Part shown: one piece after another, positions 1 through 8,994 of the stretch
Position numbering within the stretch: the stretch's first letter is position 1
How the letters are laid out: every line of letters starts with the position of its first letter
From: Actinomycetospora endophytica
GTDB taxonomy: Bacteria; Actinomycetota; Actinomycetes; Mycobacteriales; Pseudonocardiaceae
Reading direction: 5' to 3'
Length of the DNA stretch: 64,000 nt
Assembly: GCF_021026375.1 (NCBI RefSeq)
Contig: NZ_JAJNDB010000007.1
Span: forward strand, 62,001 to 126,000
Made by a program: the position numbers and the translations under genes
Notes under the pieces: model-generated
What the model saw: the letters and a program-made list of their open reading frames with translations, nothing else
The model's database searches: none
What the model was told of the DNA's origin: nothing

Positions 1-1
1 C

Positions 2-613
<612 letters not shown>

Positions 614-682
614 TCCGCTCTCCCCGGGTGGGGCGTGCGATCGCGCGCCCCGCCCGGGACCGCCTGACGAAAGGACTTCTCC

Positions 683-1069
683 GTGGCCGAGATGCAGGTC
701 GATCTCGTGGCGGTGGAGCGGAAGGTGTGGTCCGGCACGGCCGAGTTCGTCTTCGCGCGCACCAGCGTGGGCGAGATCGGCATCCTGCCCCGCCACGAGC
801 CGCTCATCGCCCAGCTCGTCGACGCCGGCATGGTGCGGATCGACCCGAGCGACGGCGAGTCGGTCCGGGTGGCCGTCTTCGGGGGCTTCCTCTCGATGGA
901 CGGCGAGAAGCTGACGATCCTGGCCGAGGAGGCGGAGCTCGGCGACCAGATCGACGTCTCCGCCGCCCAGCAGGACCGCGACCGCGCCGACACCGACGAC
1001 GCGGCGGGACGCGCGGCCAAGGCCCGGGCCGAGGCCCGGCTCGCGGCGGCCGGCCAGGCCGCCGAGTAG
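683..1069 (+). CDS. atpC: F0F1 ATP synthase subunit epsilon
   Basis: The epsilon subunit sits in the central stalk of F1, couples rotation and damps ATP hydrolysis. The 128-residue product begins at a GTG 69 bases after atpD and has the N-terminal beta-sandwich signature VGEIGILPRHEPLIAQL (residues ~30-46) and VAVFGGFLSMDGEKLTIL. The C-terminal part after residue ~90 is Ala/Arg-rich and helical, with repeated RAKARAEARLA-like sequence, and lacks a long classical helical hairpin. AAAGGACTT upstream of the GTG is a reasonable ribosome binding site. It is the last gene of the atp operon, followed by a DUF2550 gene as in mycobacteria. Confidence 0.97.
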   Translation: MAEMQVDLVAVERKVWSGTAEFVFARTSVGEIGILPRHEPLIAQLVDAGMVRIDPSDGESVRVAVFGGFLSMDGEKLTILAEEAELGDQIDVSAAQQDRDRADTDDAAGRAAKARAEARLAAAGQAAE

Positions 1070-1124
1070 GCGAGCGGGCGGAACCGAGGCGAGTGCAGGC
1101 CCGACCCACGATGGCACGACGAGC

Positions 1125-1601
1125 ATGACGACCTCCGGGGTGATCGTGGAGGTCGTGCTCGTCGTGGTGGCGGCGGTCCTGCTGCTGCTCGCCCTCGTGG
1201 CCCTGCGCCGTCTCCAGCAGCTCCGTCGGGGCGGGGTGGACGTCGCGCTGCGCCGGGCACCGGCAGCGGACGCGACGTCCACCCCACCCACGGCGGCGGA
1301 GGACCAGCGCGGCTGGCACTCCGGGATCGCCCGCTACCGCGGCGACCAGTTCCGCTGGTACCGGGTCAGCGGGCTCCGGTCCGGGCCCAACGTGGTCCTC
1401 GACCGCTTCGACGTCGAGATCGTCGACCGCCGGGCCCCGCGAGCGACCGAACTGCACCCCCCGGGCGCGACGGTGCTGCGATGTCGCACCTCCGGGGGCA
1501 CCTACGAGCTCGCGATGAGCGTCGACGTCCTCACCGGGTTCTCGTCCTGGTTGGAGTCGACGCCCCCGGGCCGCTCGACGGGGTACCGGCAGGCGTCCTA
1601 G
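1125..1601 (+). CDS. DUF2550 family membrane-anchored protein
   Basis: This 158-residue protein has one N-terminal transmembrane segment (residues ~6-27, [22 protein letters not shown]) followed by a basic stretch and a soluble domain. The segments [36 protein letters not shown] and FSSWLES match the actinobacterial DUF2550 family, whose M. tuberculosis member (Rv1312) also lies directly after atpC. Its function is unknown. It starts 55 bases after atpC and its last four bases overlap the end of the convergent adenosyltransferase gene. The conserved position suggests cotranscription with the atp operon, but that is inference. Confidence 0.9.
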   Translation: MTTSGVIVEVVLVVVAAVLLLLALVALRRLQQLRRGGVDVALRRAPAADATSTPPTAAEDQRGWHSGIARYRGDQFRWYRVSGLRSGPNVVLDRFDVEIVDRRAPRATELHPPGATVLRCRTSGGTYELAMSVDVLTGFSSWLESTPPGRSTGYRQAS

Positions 1602-2188
1602 GCCTCCTGGGCCTGGGCCTCGGGGCCGCCCGGCACCCAGAGCACGTCCCCGCCGGGGTTCGCGACCCGGCCGAAGATGAACAGCAGGTCCGAGAGCCGG
1701 TTGAGGTAGCGCGCGGGCGCCACGTTGGTCCGGTCCGGATCGGCCTCGAGCACCGCCCACGTGGCGCGTTCCGCCCGGCGCGTGACGACCCGAGCCACGT
1801 GCAGGTACGCCGCGCCCGGCGTCCCGCCCGGCAGGATGAACGAGTTGAGCTTGGTCAGCTCCTCGTTGAACTCGTCGCACCATCCCTCGAGTCGCTCCAC
1901 CTGGGCCTCGGTGACCCGCAGCGGCGGGTACTCCGGGTTCTCCGTGACCGGGGTGGCGAGGTCGGCCCCGACGTCGAACAGGTCGTTCTGGATCTGCTGC
2001 AGCGGCCCGACGATCCGTTCCGGCAGGTTCCCGACGGCGAGGGCGACCCCGATGGCCGCGTTGGCCTCCTCGGAGTCGGCGTAGGCGTCGAGCCGGGGAT
2101 GGGTCTTGGGGACCCGGGAGAAGTCCGACAGACCGGTCGTCCCGTCGTCGCCGGTGCGCGTGTAGATGCGGGTCAGGTGAACGGCCAC
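1598..2188 (-). CDS. Cob(I)yrinic acid a,c-diamide adenosyltransferase, PduO type
   Basis: This enzyme transfers the adenosyl group of ATP to cob(I)alamin, making the adenosylcobalamin needed by acyl-CoA mutases. The 196-residue length is standard. The N-terminal ATP-binding motif [14 protein letters not shown] is intact at residues ~7-20, and the later segments [21 protein letters not shown] and [14 protein letters not shown] carry the conserved Arg/Asn of the PduO family. It is convergent with the DUF2550 gene. The link to the ethylmalonyl-CoA mutase gene about 2 kb away is functional: that enzyme needs this cofactor. The M. tuberculosis counterpart Rv1314c sits in the same place. Confidence 0.95.
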   Translation of the reverse strand: MAVHLTRIYTRTGDDGTTGLSDFSRVPKTHPRLDAYADSEEANAAIGVALAVGNLPERIVGPLQQIQNDLFDVGADLATPVTENPEYPPLRVTEAQVERLEGWCDEFNEELTKLNSFILPGGTPGAAYLHVARVVTRRAERATWAVLEADPDRTNVAPARYLNRLSDLLFIFGRVANPGGDVLWVPGGPEAQAQEA

Positions 2189-2290
2189 GGGGTCAGTCTA
2201 GGGCGGTCCGGGCGGCTGACCCGGACACGCCGGGCGCCGGCGGGCGGCCGGGGGAGGGGGCCCGAAGCGCGGGCGGTAGCGTCGCCGAGC

Positions 2291-3571
2291 GTGAATGAGC
2301 ACTTCGTCGTTCGTTCGGCGGGCCCCCTGGCGGGGACGGTGGACGTCGTCGGCGCCAAGAACAGCGTGCTCAAGCTGATGGCCGCGGCCCTGCTCGCCGA
2401 GGGCCGCACGACGATCACCAACTGCCCCCGGATCCTCGACGTGCCCCTGATGGGTGACGTCCTGCGCAGCCTCGGGTGCGAGGTGGCCGTGGACGGGGAC
2501 GTCGTCGTGATCGACGTGCCCGCCGAGCTGAACCCCGAGGCCGACTACCGCTCGGTGTCGCGGCTGCGCGCGTCGGTGTGCGTGCTGGGCCCCCTGGTGG
2601 CGCGCTGTCGGCGTGCCGTGGTGCCGCTGCCCGGCGGCGACGCGATCGGCTCGCGCCCGCTCGACATGCACCAGGCCGGCCTGCGGCTGCTGGGGGCACG
2701 CTCCGAGATCTCGCACGGCTGCGTCGTCGCGGAGGCCGACGGGCCCGGCGTCGCGCTGCGGGGTGCGCAGGTCTGGCTGGACTTCCCCTCGGTGGGCGCG
2801 ACCGAGAACATCCTCATGGCGTCGGTGTTCGCCGAGGGCACCACGGTCATCGACAACGCCGCGCGCGAGCCGGAGATCGTGGACCTGGTCCGCATGCTGC
2901 AGGAGATGGGCGCGAAGATCTCCGGCGGCGGGACGTCGACGCTGACCGTGCACGGCGGCGCCGAGCTGACGCCGACCACCCACCGCGTCATCGGCGACCG
3001 GATCGTCGGCGCCACCTGGGCGTTCGCCTCGGTGATCACCTCGGGCGACGTCACCGTCCAGGGCGTGGACCCGCACCACCTCGACCTCGTGCTCGACAAG
3101 CTCATGCAGGCCGGCGCGACGGTGGAGCCGGTCGGCGAGGGGTTCCGGGTGGTCGGCAGCGGGCGCCCGCGCTCCGTGGACTGGGTGACGCTGCCCTACC
3201 CGGGCTTCGCGACCGACCTGCAGCCGATGGCGATCGCGCTCTCCGCGGTCTCCGACGGCACCTCGATGATCACCGAGAACGTCTTCGAGGGCCGCTTCCG
3301 GTTCGTCGAGGAGATGGTCCGGCTCGGGGCGGACGCGCGCACCGACGGCCACCACGCGGTGGTCCGCGGGGTCGAGCGGCTCTCGTCGGCGCCGGTGTGG
3401 GCCTCGGACATCCGGGCGGGGGCCGGCCTGGTGCTCGCCGGGCTGGTGGCGGACGGCGAGACCGAGGTGTGGGACGTGGCCCACATCGACCGCGGCTATC
3501 CGCTGTTCGTCGAGAACCTCACCGCGCTCGGCGGGGACATCCGGCGGGTGAACGCGCCGCCGGTCCGGTAG
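2291..3571 (+). CDS. murA: UDP-N-acetylglucosamine 1-carboxyvinyltransferase, Asp117 type
   Basis: MurA transfers enolpyruvate from PEP to UDP-GlcNAc in the cytoplasm, the first committed step of peptidoglycan synthesis. The 426-residue product starts at GTG with [20 protein letters not shown], the family's usual N-terminus, and keeps KNSVLKL, the RP(L)D loop and the C-terminal [13 protein letters not shown]. The active-site loop reads [14 protein letters not shown]: the Cys attacked by fosfomycin (Cys115 in E. coli) is Asp at residue 117, codon GAC at 2639-2641. M. tuberculosis MurA has the same Asp117 and is intrinsically fosfomycin resistant. The divergent adenosyltransferase gene starts 102 bases upstream. 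The TAG stop directly abuts a 70-bp three-hairpin element. Confidence 0.98.
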   Translation: MNEHFVVRSAGPLAGTVDVVGAKNSVLKLMAAALLAEGRTTITNCPRILDVPLMGDVLRSLGCEVAVDGDVVVIDVPAELNPEADYRSVSRLRASVCVLGPLVARCRRAVVPLPGGDAIGSRPLDMHQAGLRLLGARSEISHGCVVAEADGPGVALRGAQVWLDFPSVGATENILMASVFAEGTTVIDNAAREPEIVDLVRMLQEMGAKISGGGTSTLTVHGGAELTPTTHRVIGDRIVGATWAFASVITSGDVTVQGVDPHHLDLVLDKLMQAGATVEPVGEGFRVVGSGRPRSVDWVTLPYPGFATDLQPMAIALSAVSDGTSMITENVFEGRFRFVEEMVRLGADARTDGHHAVVRGVERLSSAPVWASDIRAGAGLVLAGLVADGETEVWDVAHIDRGYPLFVENLTALGGDIRRVNAPPVR

Positions 3572-3641
3572 GTGCGCTTCGCGCTCGTGAGTACTTGTGG
3601 TGGCTATAGCCACCACAAGTACTCACGAGGCCCGGAGGGCC
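3572..3641. repeat. 70-bp three-hairpin element, copy 1
   Basis: The core 3587-3626 is a perfect 40-bp palindrome; its left half is GTGAGTACTTGTGGTGGCTA. The left flank GTGCGCTTCGCGCTC (3572-3586) folds as GCGC-TTC-GCGC. The right flank, read on the other strand, folds as GGCCC-TCC-GGGCC. The element begins on the base after the murA TAG, and the TGA stop of the gene on the other strand (3623-3625) lies inside the core. It probably ends transcription from both sides, but it has no T-tract. Confidence 0.85.
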
Positions 3642-3919
3642 ACCTTCGCGTCGTCCGCGTCCTGCGGGAACACCAGCAGGTTCCAGCCGCCCTCGTCGTG
3701 GGCGATCGTCGCGCGCACCTTCTCGCGGGCCAGGCGTGCGGCCAGCACCTCGGCCGCCTCGCGGGTCGGCACCGTCGCGACCGTCTCGAGCAGGCCCACG
3801 TCGCCGTCGTCACCGGGCACCGCGCCCTTGGGACCCGAGCCGAAGGTCCAGCGCAGCAGCCCGGCGAGCAGCATCATCACGGCGAGTGCCGTGAGGATCT
3901 CGTCGATGGAGCCGATCAT
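3623..3919 (-). CDS. Small membrane-anchored protein with DUF2007-like C-terminal domain
   Basis: The 98-residue protein has one predicted transmembrane helix near the N-terminus (SIDEILTALAVMMLLAGLL), a glycine/aspartate linker, and a C-terminal domain (VGLLETVATVPTREAAEVLAARLAREKVRATI...WNLLVFPQDADDA) with the layout of the DUF2007 'putative signal transducing' domains. I chose the ATG at 3919 because GGAGGGG stands six bases upstream; the frame is open further but without support. Its TGA lies inside the 40-bp palindrome shared with the convergent murA. Function is not known. It is divergent from the mutase gene at 4080. Confidence 0.7.
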   Translation of the reverse strand: MIGSIDEILTALAVMMLLAGLLRWTFGSGPKGAVPGDDGDVGLLETVATVPTREAAEVLAARLAREKVRATIAHDEGGWNLLVFPQDADDAKVALRAS

Positions 3920-4079
3920 GCGGCCCCTCCGTCCGACTGGTGCGTCCCGTCCGATCAGGCCGAGCATGCGCTCCGGGCCGTCTCCTCCGTCATCGTGACC
4001 GATTCCGTGGAGCACAGCATGTGCAGACTTCGGATGACCCGCCGGTAACCTCTCCGGGTCCCCTGCGCGGAGGTATCAG

Positions 4080-6146
4080 ATGCCGTACCCGACCGACGAC
4101 TCCCGTGACCGCCCCTGGGTCATGCGGACCTACGCCGGCCACTCGTCGGCGAAGGCGTCCAACGAGCTCTACCGGCGCAACCTCGCCAAGGGCCAGACCG
4201 GGCTCTCGGTCGCGTTCGACCTGCCGACCCAGACCGGCTACGACCCCGACGACGAGCTCGCCCGCGGCGAGGTCGGCAAGGTCGGCGTCCCGGTCTCGCA
4301 CATCGGCGACATGCGGGCGCTGTTCGACCAGATTCCGCTCGACGAGGCCAACACCTCGATGACGATCAACGCGACGGCCATGTGGCTGCTCGCGCTCTAC
4401 GTCACGGTGGCCGACGAGCAGGCGGAAGCCGGCGGTCAGTCCGTCGAGGAGACCCGCGCGAAGCTCTCCGGCACCACGCAGAACGACATCGTCAAGGAAT
4501 ACCTCTCGCGCGGGACGTACGCGTTCCCGCCCGCGCCGAGCGTTCGGCTGATCACCGACATGATCGCGTGGACGGTGTCGAACGTCCCGAAGTGGAACCC
4601 GATCAACATCTGCAGCTACCACCTGCAGGAGGCCGGGGCGACGCCGACGCAGGAGGTCGCCTACACGATCTCGACGGCGATCGCGGTCCTCGACGCCGTC
4701 CGCGACTCGGGTCAGGTCCCCGAGGAGGACTTCGGCAAGGTCGTCGGGCGCATCTCGTTCTTCGTCAACGCCGGGCTGCACGTCATCGAGGAGATCGCGA
4801 AGCTGCGGGCGTTCGCGCAGCTCTGGGACGAGCTCTGCCAGGAGCGCTACGGCGTCACCGACCCGAAGATGCGCCGCTTCCGCTACGGCGTGCAGGTCAA
4901 CTCGCTGGGCCTGACCGAGGCGCAGCCGGAGAACAACGTCCAGCGCATCGTGCTCGAGATGCTCGCGGTGACGCTGTCCAAGGACGCCCGCGCCCGTGCC
5001 GTCCAGCTCCCCGCGTGGAACGAGGCCCTCGGCCTGCCGCGTCCGTGGGACCAGCAGTGGGCGCTGCGCATGCAGCAGGTCCTCGCCTACGAGACCGACC
5101 TGCTCGACTACGAGGACATCTTCGAGGGCTCGCACGTCATGGAGGCCAAGACGGCCTCGATCGTCGAGGGCGCCCGGGCCGAGATCGCGAAGGTCGCCGA
5201 GATGGGCGGCGCGGTCGCGGCCGTCGACTCCGGCTACATGAAGTCCCAACTCGTCTCCTCGCTCGCGGGGCGGCGGATGCGCCTCGAGTCCGGCGAGGAC
5301 ACCGTCGTCGGGGTCAACAAGTTCACGTCCACCGAGCCCAGCCCCCTGCAGGCCGAGGGCGCCGACGCGATCTTCGTCGCGGACCCGGACGTCGAGGAGC
5401 GTGCCCGTGAGGCCGTCGCCGCCTGGCGGGCCGACCGGGACGACCAGGCCGTCAAGCGCGCGCTCGACGCGCTCACCGAGGCCGCCGGCGGCTCCGAGAA
5501 CCTCATGGACGCGACCCTCGAGTGCGCCAAGGCCGGCGTGACGACGGGGGAATGGGCCGGCGCGCTGCGTGGCGTCTACGGGTCCTACCGCGCGCCGACG
5601 GGGGTCACGGCGGCCTCGTCGTCGGCGTCGGCTCCCGGCTCGGAGACCGACGACGGCGAGCCCACCGACCTCGACGCGGTGCGCGAGCGGGTCCGGCGCA
5701 CGGCCGACGAGCTCGGCGTCTCGGCGCTGCGCATGCTGGTCGGCAAGCCCGGGCTCGACGGGCACTCCAACGGCGCCGAACAGATCGCCGTGCGGGCCCG
5801 CGACGCCGGGTTCGAGGTCATCTACCAGGGCATCCGGCTCACCCCGGGCGAGATCGTGGCGGCCGCCGTGCAGGAGGGCGTGCACGTCGTCGGGCTCTCG
5901 GTGCTCTCCGGCTCGCACCTCGAGGTGGTGCCGGCGGTCCTCGACGGGCTCGCGCGGGCGGACGCGTCGGACATCCCCGTCGTCGTCGGCGGCATCATCC
6001 CGCCGAACGACGCCGAGCAGCTGCAGCGGCTCGGGGTGCAGCGGGTGGTGACGCCGAAGTCGTACTCGCTGACCGGGATCATGGGCGAGTTCGTCGACGT
6101 CATCCGCGAGGTGCACGGGCTCGAGCGGGAGGGCGCGCCTGCCTAG
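4080..6146 (+). CDS. ecm: Ethylmalonyl-CoA mutase (MeaA type)
   Basis: This adenosylcobalamin enzyme rearranges (2R)-ethylmalonyl-CoA to methylsuccinyl-CoA in the ethylmalonyl-CoA pathway. The 688-residue single chain has the catalytic TIM barrel at residues ~10-520 (VMRTYAGHSSAKASNELYRRN, GLSVAFDLPTQTGYDPDD, NICSYHLQEAGAT) and a C-terminal B12 domain at ~555-685 with the His-ligand motif DGHSNG (DxHxxG) and VVVGGIIPP. The MeaA-type N-terminus and single-chain form separate it from methylmalonyl-CoA mutase, whose large subunit is near 730 residues. GGAGG precedes the ATG by about nine bases. The pathway partners ccr, epimerase and meaB lie 12-15 kb downstream. The TAG is immediately followed by a three-hairpin element. 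Confidence 0.93.
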   Translation: MPYPTDDSRDRPWVMRTYAGHSSAKASNELYRRNLAKGQTGLSVAFDLPTQTGYDPDDELARGEVGKVGVPVSHIGDMRALFDQIPLDEANTSMTINATAMWLLALYVTVADEQAEAGGQSVEETRAKLSGTTQNDIVKEYLSRGTYAFPPAPSVRLITDMIAWTVSNVPKWNPINICSYHLQEAGATPTQEVAYTISTAIAVLDAVRDSGQVPEEDFGKVVGRISFFVNAGLHVIEEIAKLRAFAQLWDELCQERYGVTDPKMRRFRYGVQVNSLGLTEAQPENNVQRIVLEMLAVTLSKDARARAVQLPAWNEALGLPRPWDQQWALRMQQVLAYETDLLDYEDIFEGSHVMEAKTASIVEGARAEIAKVAEMGGAVAAVDSGYMKSQLVSSLAGRRMRLESGEDTVVGVNKFTSTEPSPLQAEGADAIFVADPDVEERAREAVAAWRADRDDQAVKRALDALTEAAGGSENLMDATLECAKAGVTTGEWAGALRGVYGSYRAPTGVTAASSSASAPGSETDDGEPTDLDAVRERVRRTADELGVSALRMLVGKPGLDGHSNGAEQIAVRARDAGFEVIYQGIRLTPGEIVAAAVQEGVHVVGLSVLSGSHLEVVPAVLDGLARADASDIPVVVGGIIPPNDAEQLQRLGVQRVVTPKSYSLTGIMGEFVDVIREVHGLEREGAPA

Positions 6147-6216
6147 GTGCGCTTCGCGCCCGTGAGCACAAATTGACGCTCTGGCATCAATTTCTGCTCA
6201 CGGGCGCGCAGCGCAC
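6147..6216. repeat. 70-bp three-hairpin element, copy 2
   Basis: The core 6162-6201 is a 40-bp imperfect palindrome (left half GTGAGCACAAATTGACGCTC, right half TGGCATCAATTTCTGCTCAC). The left flank GTGCGCTTCGCGCCC and right flank GGGCGCGCAGCGCAC each form a GCGC mini-hairpin and are complementary to each other except for one base. The element starts on the base after the ecm TAG and ends where the coding remnant of a thioesterase begins. Confidence 0.85.
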
Positions 6217-6217
6217 C

Positions 6218-6520
6218 GGCACGCTCGGGATCACGATCACGACGGCGGGTGGCCTGGCCCACGGCGGCGCGCTCATGACCCTGGCGGACTCCATCGGGGC
6301 CGTGTGCGCCTACCTGGGGCTGCCGGAGGGCGCGTCGACGGCGACCACGCAGTCGGCGACCAACCTGCTGCGGGGCGTCCGCGAGGGGACGGTCACGGCG
6401 ACGGCGCGCCCGGTGCACCGGGGCCGCACGCAGGTCGTCGTGCAGACCGATATCACCGACGAGTCCGGCCGGCTGGTCGCGCGCACCACGCAGACGCAGG
6501 CGGTTCTTCCCGGGGCCTAG
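6218..6520 (+). pseudogene. Remnant of a PaaI-like hotdog thioesterase
   Basis: The frame reads GTLGITITTAGG, then LAHGGALMTLADSIGAVCAY, and continues through ATTQSATNLLRGVREGTVTATARPVHRGR to a TAG. This is the HGG...LAD active-site region and second half of a PaaI-family acyl-CoA thioesterase. There is no plausible start codon with a ribosome binding site, and the usual 15-20 residues between LGI and the HGG motif are missing, so the N-terminal part appears deleted. The coding sequence starts exactly at the end of the three-hairpin element, which suggests the element's arrival or a deletion at it truncated the gene. A very short functional protein with a rare start is possible but less likely. 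Confidence 0.6.
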
Positions 6521-7368
6521 CGGACGAAGGCACCTACGTGGTCGCGGGCCCACTCGCGGAAGGTGCGCGGGGCGGTCGCGATGAGCCGGCGCAGCTCGTC
6601 GTCGGGACCGGCGACCCCGGGCTGCAGCGTCGTGGCGCCCTTCGCGACGACGGCGTCGGCGAGCTCCGCGGGCATCCCGTGCTCGGTCATCGCCCGGTGT
6701 GCGGCCTCCGGGGAGACCTCGACGTAGCGCAGCGGGCGCCCGAGGACCTCGGCGAGCGCCGCGACCTCGTCGGCGGGCCCGAGCGCCTCAGGCCCGCACA
6801 GCGGATAGGCCTGCCCCTCGTGCCCGGGCTGTGTGAGGACGGTCGCCGTCGCGGCGGCGATGTCCCGGGGGTCGATCAGCGAGACGCGGCCGTCGGCGTA
6901 CGGGTGGAAGACGGTGTCCTGCGCGGCGATGGTCCGGGCCCAGGTCAGCGCGTTGGACATGAAGCCGGTCGGGCGCATGAACGTCGCGGGCACGCCGCCG
7001 TCCAGCACGGCGTCCTCGCCGGCCCGGTGCCAGCGGGTGATCGGGTCGTCGATCCGGTGGTCGCCGACGCTGAGGGTGGAGAGCTTCACGATCCGGGCCG
7101 CCCCGGCCTTCGCGGCCGCGGTGGCGAGGTTGCGGTCCTGGACCGGGCCGTCGGGTCCGGTGGAGACCAGGAAGACGCGGTCGACGTCGCGGACCGCGTC
7201 CGTGAGCGAGTCGGGGTCGTCGAGGTCGCCGGCGACGACCTCGACGTGGGCGGGCAGGGCGGCGGAGTCGGGCCGGCGGGTCATGGCGCGGACGGGCTCA
7301 CCGGTGGGGGCGAGCGCGTCGATCAGGGCGCGTCCGACGGTGCCGGTCGCTCCGGTCACGAGGATCAT
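6517..7368 (-). CDS. NmrA-like NAD(P)-binding oxidoreductase or redox sensor
   Basis: The 283-residue protein begins MILVTGATGTVGRALIDAL, the Rossmann GxxGxxG motif at residues ~5-11, followed by a basic MTRRPDS at the second strand that suits NADP(H). PSSL-like SER/TYR catalysis is not evident; instead TFMRPTGFMSN and the C-terminal helical part match NmrA/HSCARG-type atypical short-chain dehydrogenases, which often sense NADPH or reduce quinones. An imperfect inverted repeat (CGAGGA...TGGGTG with CACCCATCCTCG, about 7386-7412) lies just upstream of the start and may be an operator. It overlaps the thioesterase remnant by four bases at its end. Confidence 0.85.
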   Translation of the reverse strand: MILVTGATGTVGRALIDALAPTGEPVRAMTRRPDSAALPAHVEVVAGDLDDPDSLTDAVRDVDRVFLVSTGPDGPVQDRNLATAAAKAGAARIVKLSTLSVGDHRIDDPITRWHRAGEDAVLDGGVPATFMRPTGFMSNALTWARTIAAQDTVFHPYADGRVSLIDPRDIAAATATVLTQPGHEGQAYPLCGPEALGPADEVAALAEVLGRPLRYVEVSPEAAHRAMTEHGMPAELADAVVAKGATTLQPGVAGPDDELRRLIATAPRTFREWARDHVGAFVR

Positions 7369-7496
7369 CGAGGGAACCTTTCCGAGGAGTGGGTGGCACC
7401 CATCCTCGACAGGGCGCGCCTCGATGACGGCTCGCTGCGCGGCGGATCGGCGGATGCCGACATCGGCGCCGGTCAGCCCGGCGGAATCCCGCGCGC

Positions 7497-8300
7497 CTAC
7501 TCGTCGTCCTCGCGCGACTCGCCCCGGCGCTTGAGGAACGAGAACCCGGGGATGCCGTCGATCGCGCGCCGCAGGTCCTTGGTGACGTCGAGCAGCTCGT
7601 GCAGGTCCGGGCCGACGCGGTCCAGGGTCTCCAGGATCGGCAGGATGTCGGTGGTCATGTGGTGGGCGAGCGCGGGGAGCTCGTCGACCAGCTTGATCGC
7701 CGCCTCGATCTCCTCCGGGGCGAGGTCGTCGACGAACTTCTTGGTCAGCGGGGCCGCCTGCTCCAGCATCGGCCGGTAGAGGTCGAGGAGCTCCTGCGCC
7801 TCGCGGCTGGTCCGGCCGGCGGAGCTCATCACGTCCTCGGCACCCGACGTGATCCCCCGCGCGGACTCGACGACGGAGGCCGCCCCCGTCGTGATGTCCC
7901 GGGCCTCGTCGACGACGGACGCGGCGCCCTTGGTGATGCCCCCGGCCTCGTCGACGACGGTGGACGCGCCGGTCGTGATGCCCCGCGCGGACTCCACGAC
8001 CTCCGATGCGCCTCGGGTGATGCCCCGCGCGTCGGCGACGACGGCCGTCGCGCCGCCGGTGATCGTCCGGGCCTCGCCGATCACGCCCTCGATCTCGACG
8101 ACGATGCCGTCCGCCCGGTCCACGAGCCCGTCGACCCGGCCCGCGATGCCGTCGAGGACCCCGAGCAGCCGGGTGGCCTCGCCGAGCAGCGCGTCGACCT
8201 GCCCCGGCAGCCGGACGCCCACCTCGAGGGTGGCGGCGGTCCAGCCCAGGACCTCGGAGGGCGTCGGGACGGCGAGCGGACCGAGGCGCACGAGCGGCAT
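7497..8300 (-). CDS. Hypothetical protein with seven tandem 14-residue repeats
   Basis: I do not recognise a characterised family. The 267-residue protein has an amphipathic N-terminal part (residues 1-70), then about seven consecutive 14-residue repeats at residues ~71-170 of the form VV(D/E)EARGITTGAAS, then a helical C-terminal region (PEEIEAAIKLVDELPALAHHM) ending in an acidic, charged tail. Similar actinobacterial proteins resemble apolipoprotein-like or phasin-like amphipathic helices, so a surface-binding or scaffolding role is possible. No signal peptide or membrane helix is clear. Upstream (8301-8358) is a 9-bp inverted repeat GGCGCGCCA/TGGCGCGCC that overlaps the end of the Nudix gene. 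Confidence 0.75.
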   Translation of the reverse strand: MPLVRLGPLAVPTPSEVLGWTAATLEVGVRLPGQVDALLGEATRLLGVLDGIAGRVDGLVDRADGIVVEIEGVIGEARTITGGATAVVADARGITRGASEVVESARGITTGASTVVDEAGGITKGAASVVDEARDITTGAASVVESARGITSGAEDVMSSAGRTSREAQELLDLYRPMLEQAAPLTKKFVDDLAPEEIEAAIKLVDELPALAHHMTTDILPILETLDRVGPDLHELLDVTKDLRRAIDGIPGFSFLKRRGESREDDE

Positions 8301-8358
8301 GAGGCCCAGTGTTCCGCCTCGGGGCGCGCCACGTGGTGACTATGGACCCTGGCGCGCC

Positions 8359-8910
8359 TCACCGGCCGGAGAGCATCAGCATCGCGTAGGCCGCGATCGA
8401 CTGGGCGTCGGTGATCTCGCCCGCGCGCACCATGTCCTCGAACTCCGAGCGGGTCACCCACGCACTGCGCATGTCCGCCTCGGTGTCCTCGCGGTCGGGC
8501 TCGCCCGCGGTGAGGTCGGTGGCCAGGAACGCCCGCCCCCGCTGCGAGGACAGGCCCGGCGCGACGTCGAGCAGGCCGAGCGGGAGCCAGCGCCCGGCCT
8601 CCAGCCCGGTCTCCTCGCGCAGTTCGCGCGCCGCCAGCGCGCCCGGCTCCATCGCGGCGCGGTCCGGGGCCGTGCCCTGGGGGAACTCCCAGCGGCGCAG
8701 GCCGAGCGGGTACCGGAACTGCTCGACCATCATCATCCGCGCCGTCGGCCCCGAGCCGTCCAGCGCGATGACCAGCGCGTAGTGCGGCTTGTCGACGACG
8801 CCGTAGAGGCCCTCGCCGCCGTCGGGACGCCGGAAGGTGTCCTCCCGCACCGTCATCCAGGGATTCTCGTACACCGGGCGGCTCGAGAGCGTGTCCACGC
8901 GACCGATCAT
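8359..8910 (-). CDS. Nudix hydrolase (ADP-ribose pyrophosphatase-like)
   Basis: The 183-residue protein contains a full Nudix box, G-A-L-A-A-R-E-L-R-E-E-T-G-L, at residues ~98-111, which binds divalent metal for pyrophosphate hydrolysis. The preceding VEQFRYPLGLRRWEFPQGT is typical of ADP-ribose/ADP-sugar pyrophosphatases of the NudF type. The length fits that family. The ATG start at 8910 is divergent from the membrane protein gene at 8995. The substrate cannot be fixed from sequence alone; ADP-ribose is the best guess. The short spacing to the repeat-protein gene downstream (58 bases, same strand) would allow cotranscription. Confidence 0.9.
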   Translation of the reverse strand: MIGRVDTLSSRPVYENPWMTVREDTFRRPDGGEGLYGVVDKPHYALVIALDGSGPTARMMMVEQFRYPLGLRRWEFPQGTAPDRAAMEPGALAARELREETGLEAGRWLPLGLLDVAPGLSSQRGRAFLATDLTAGEPDREDTEADMRSAWVTRSEFEDMVRAGEITDAQSIAAYAMLMLSGR

Positions 8911-8994
8911 GCCCTCCGGTCGTCAGCACATTCCCGGGCCTGCGGGCCTCCGGTGCGCGGTACGTTCCTCGATGCCAGAGCCGGAGGCGTGCCC

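Noticed and set aside
3587..3626. Plain intrinsic terminator explanation for the 40-bp palindromes.
   Set aside because: There is no T-tract, stems have essentially no loop, flanking mini-hairpins recur, and one copy is inside a gene; termination may still be a side effect.
3572..4079. rRNA operon expected after murA by analogy to M. tuberculosis.
   Set aside because: Only a small gene and the repeat element are here; no rRNA-like sequence is visible.
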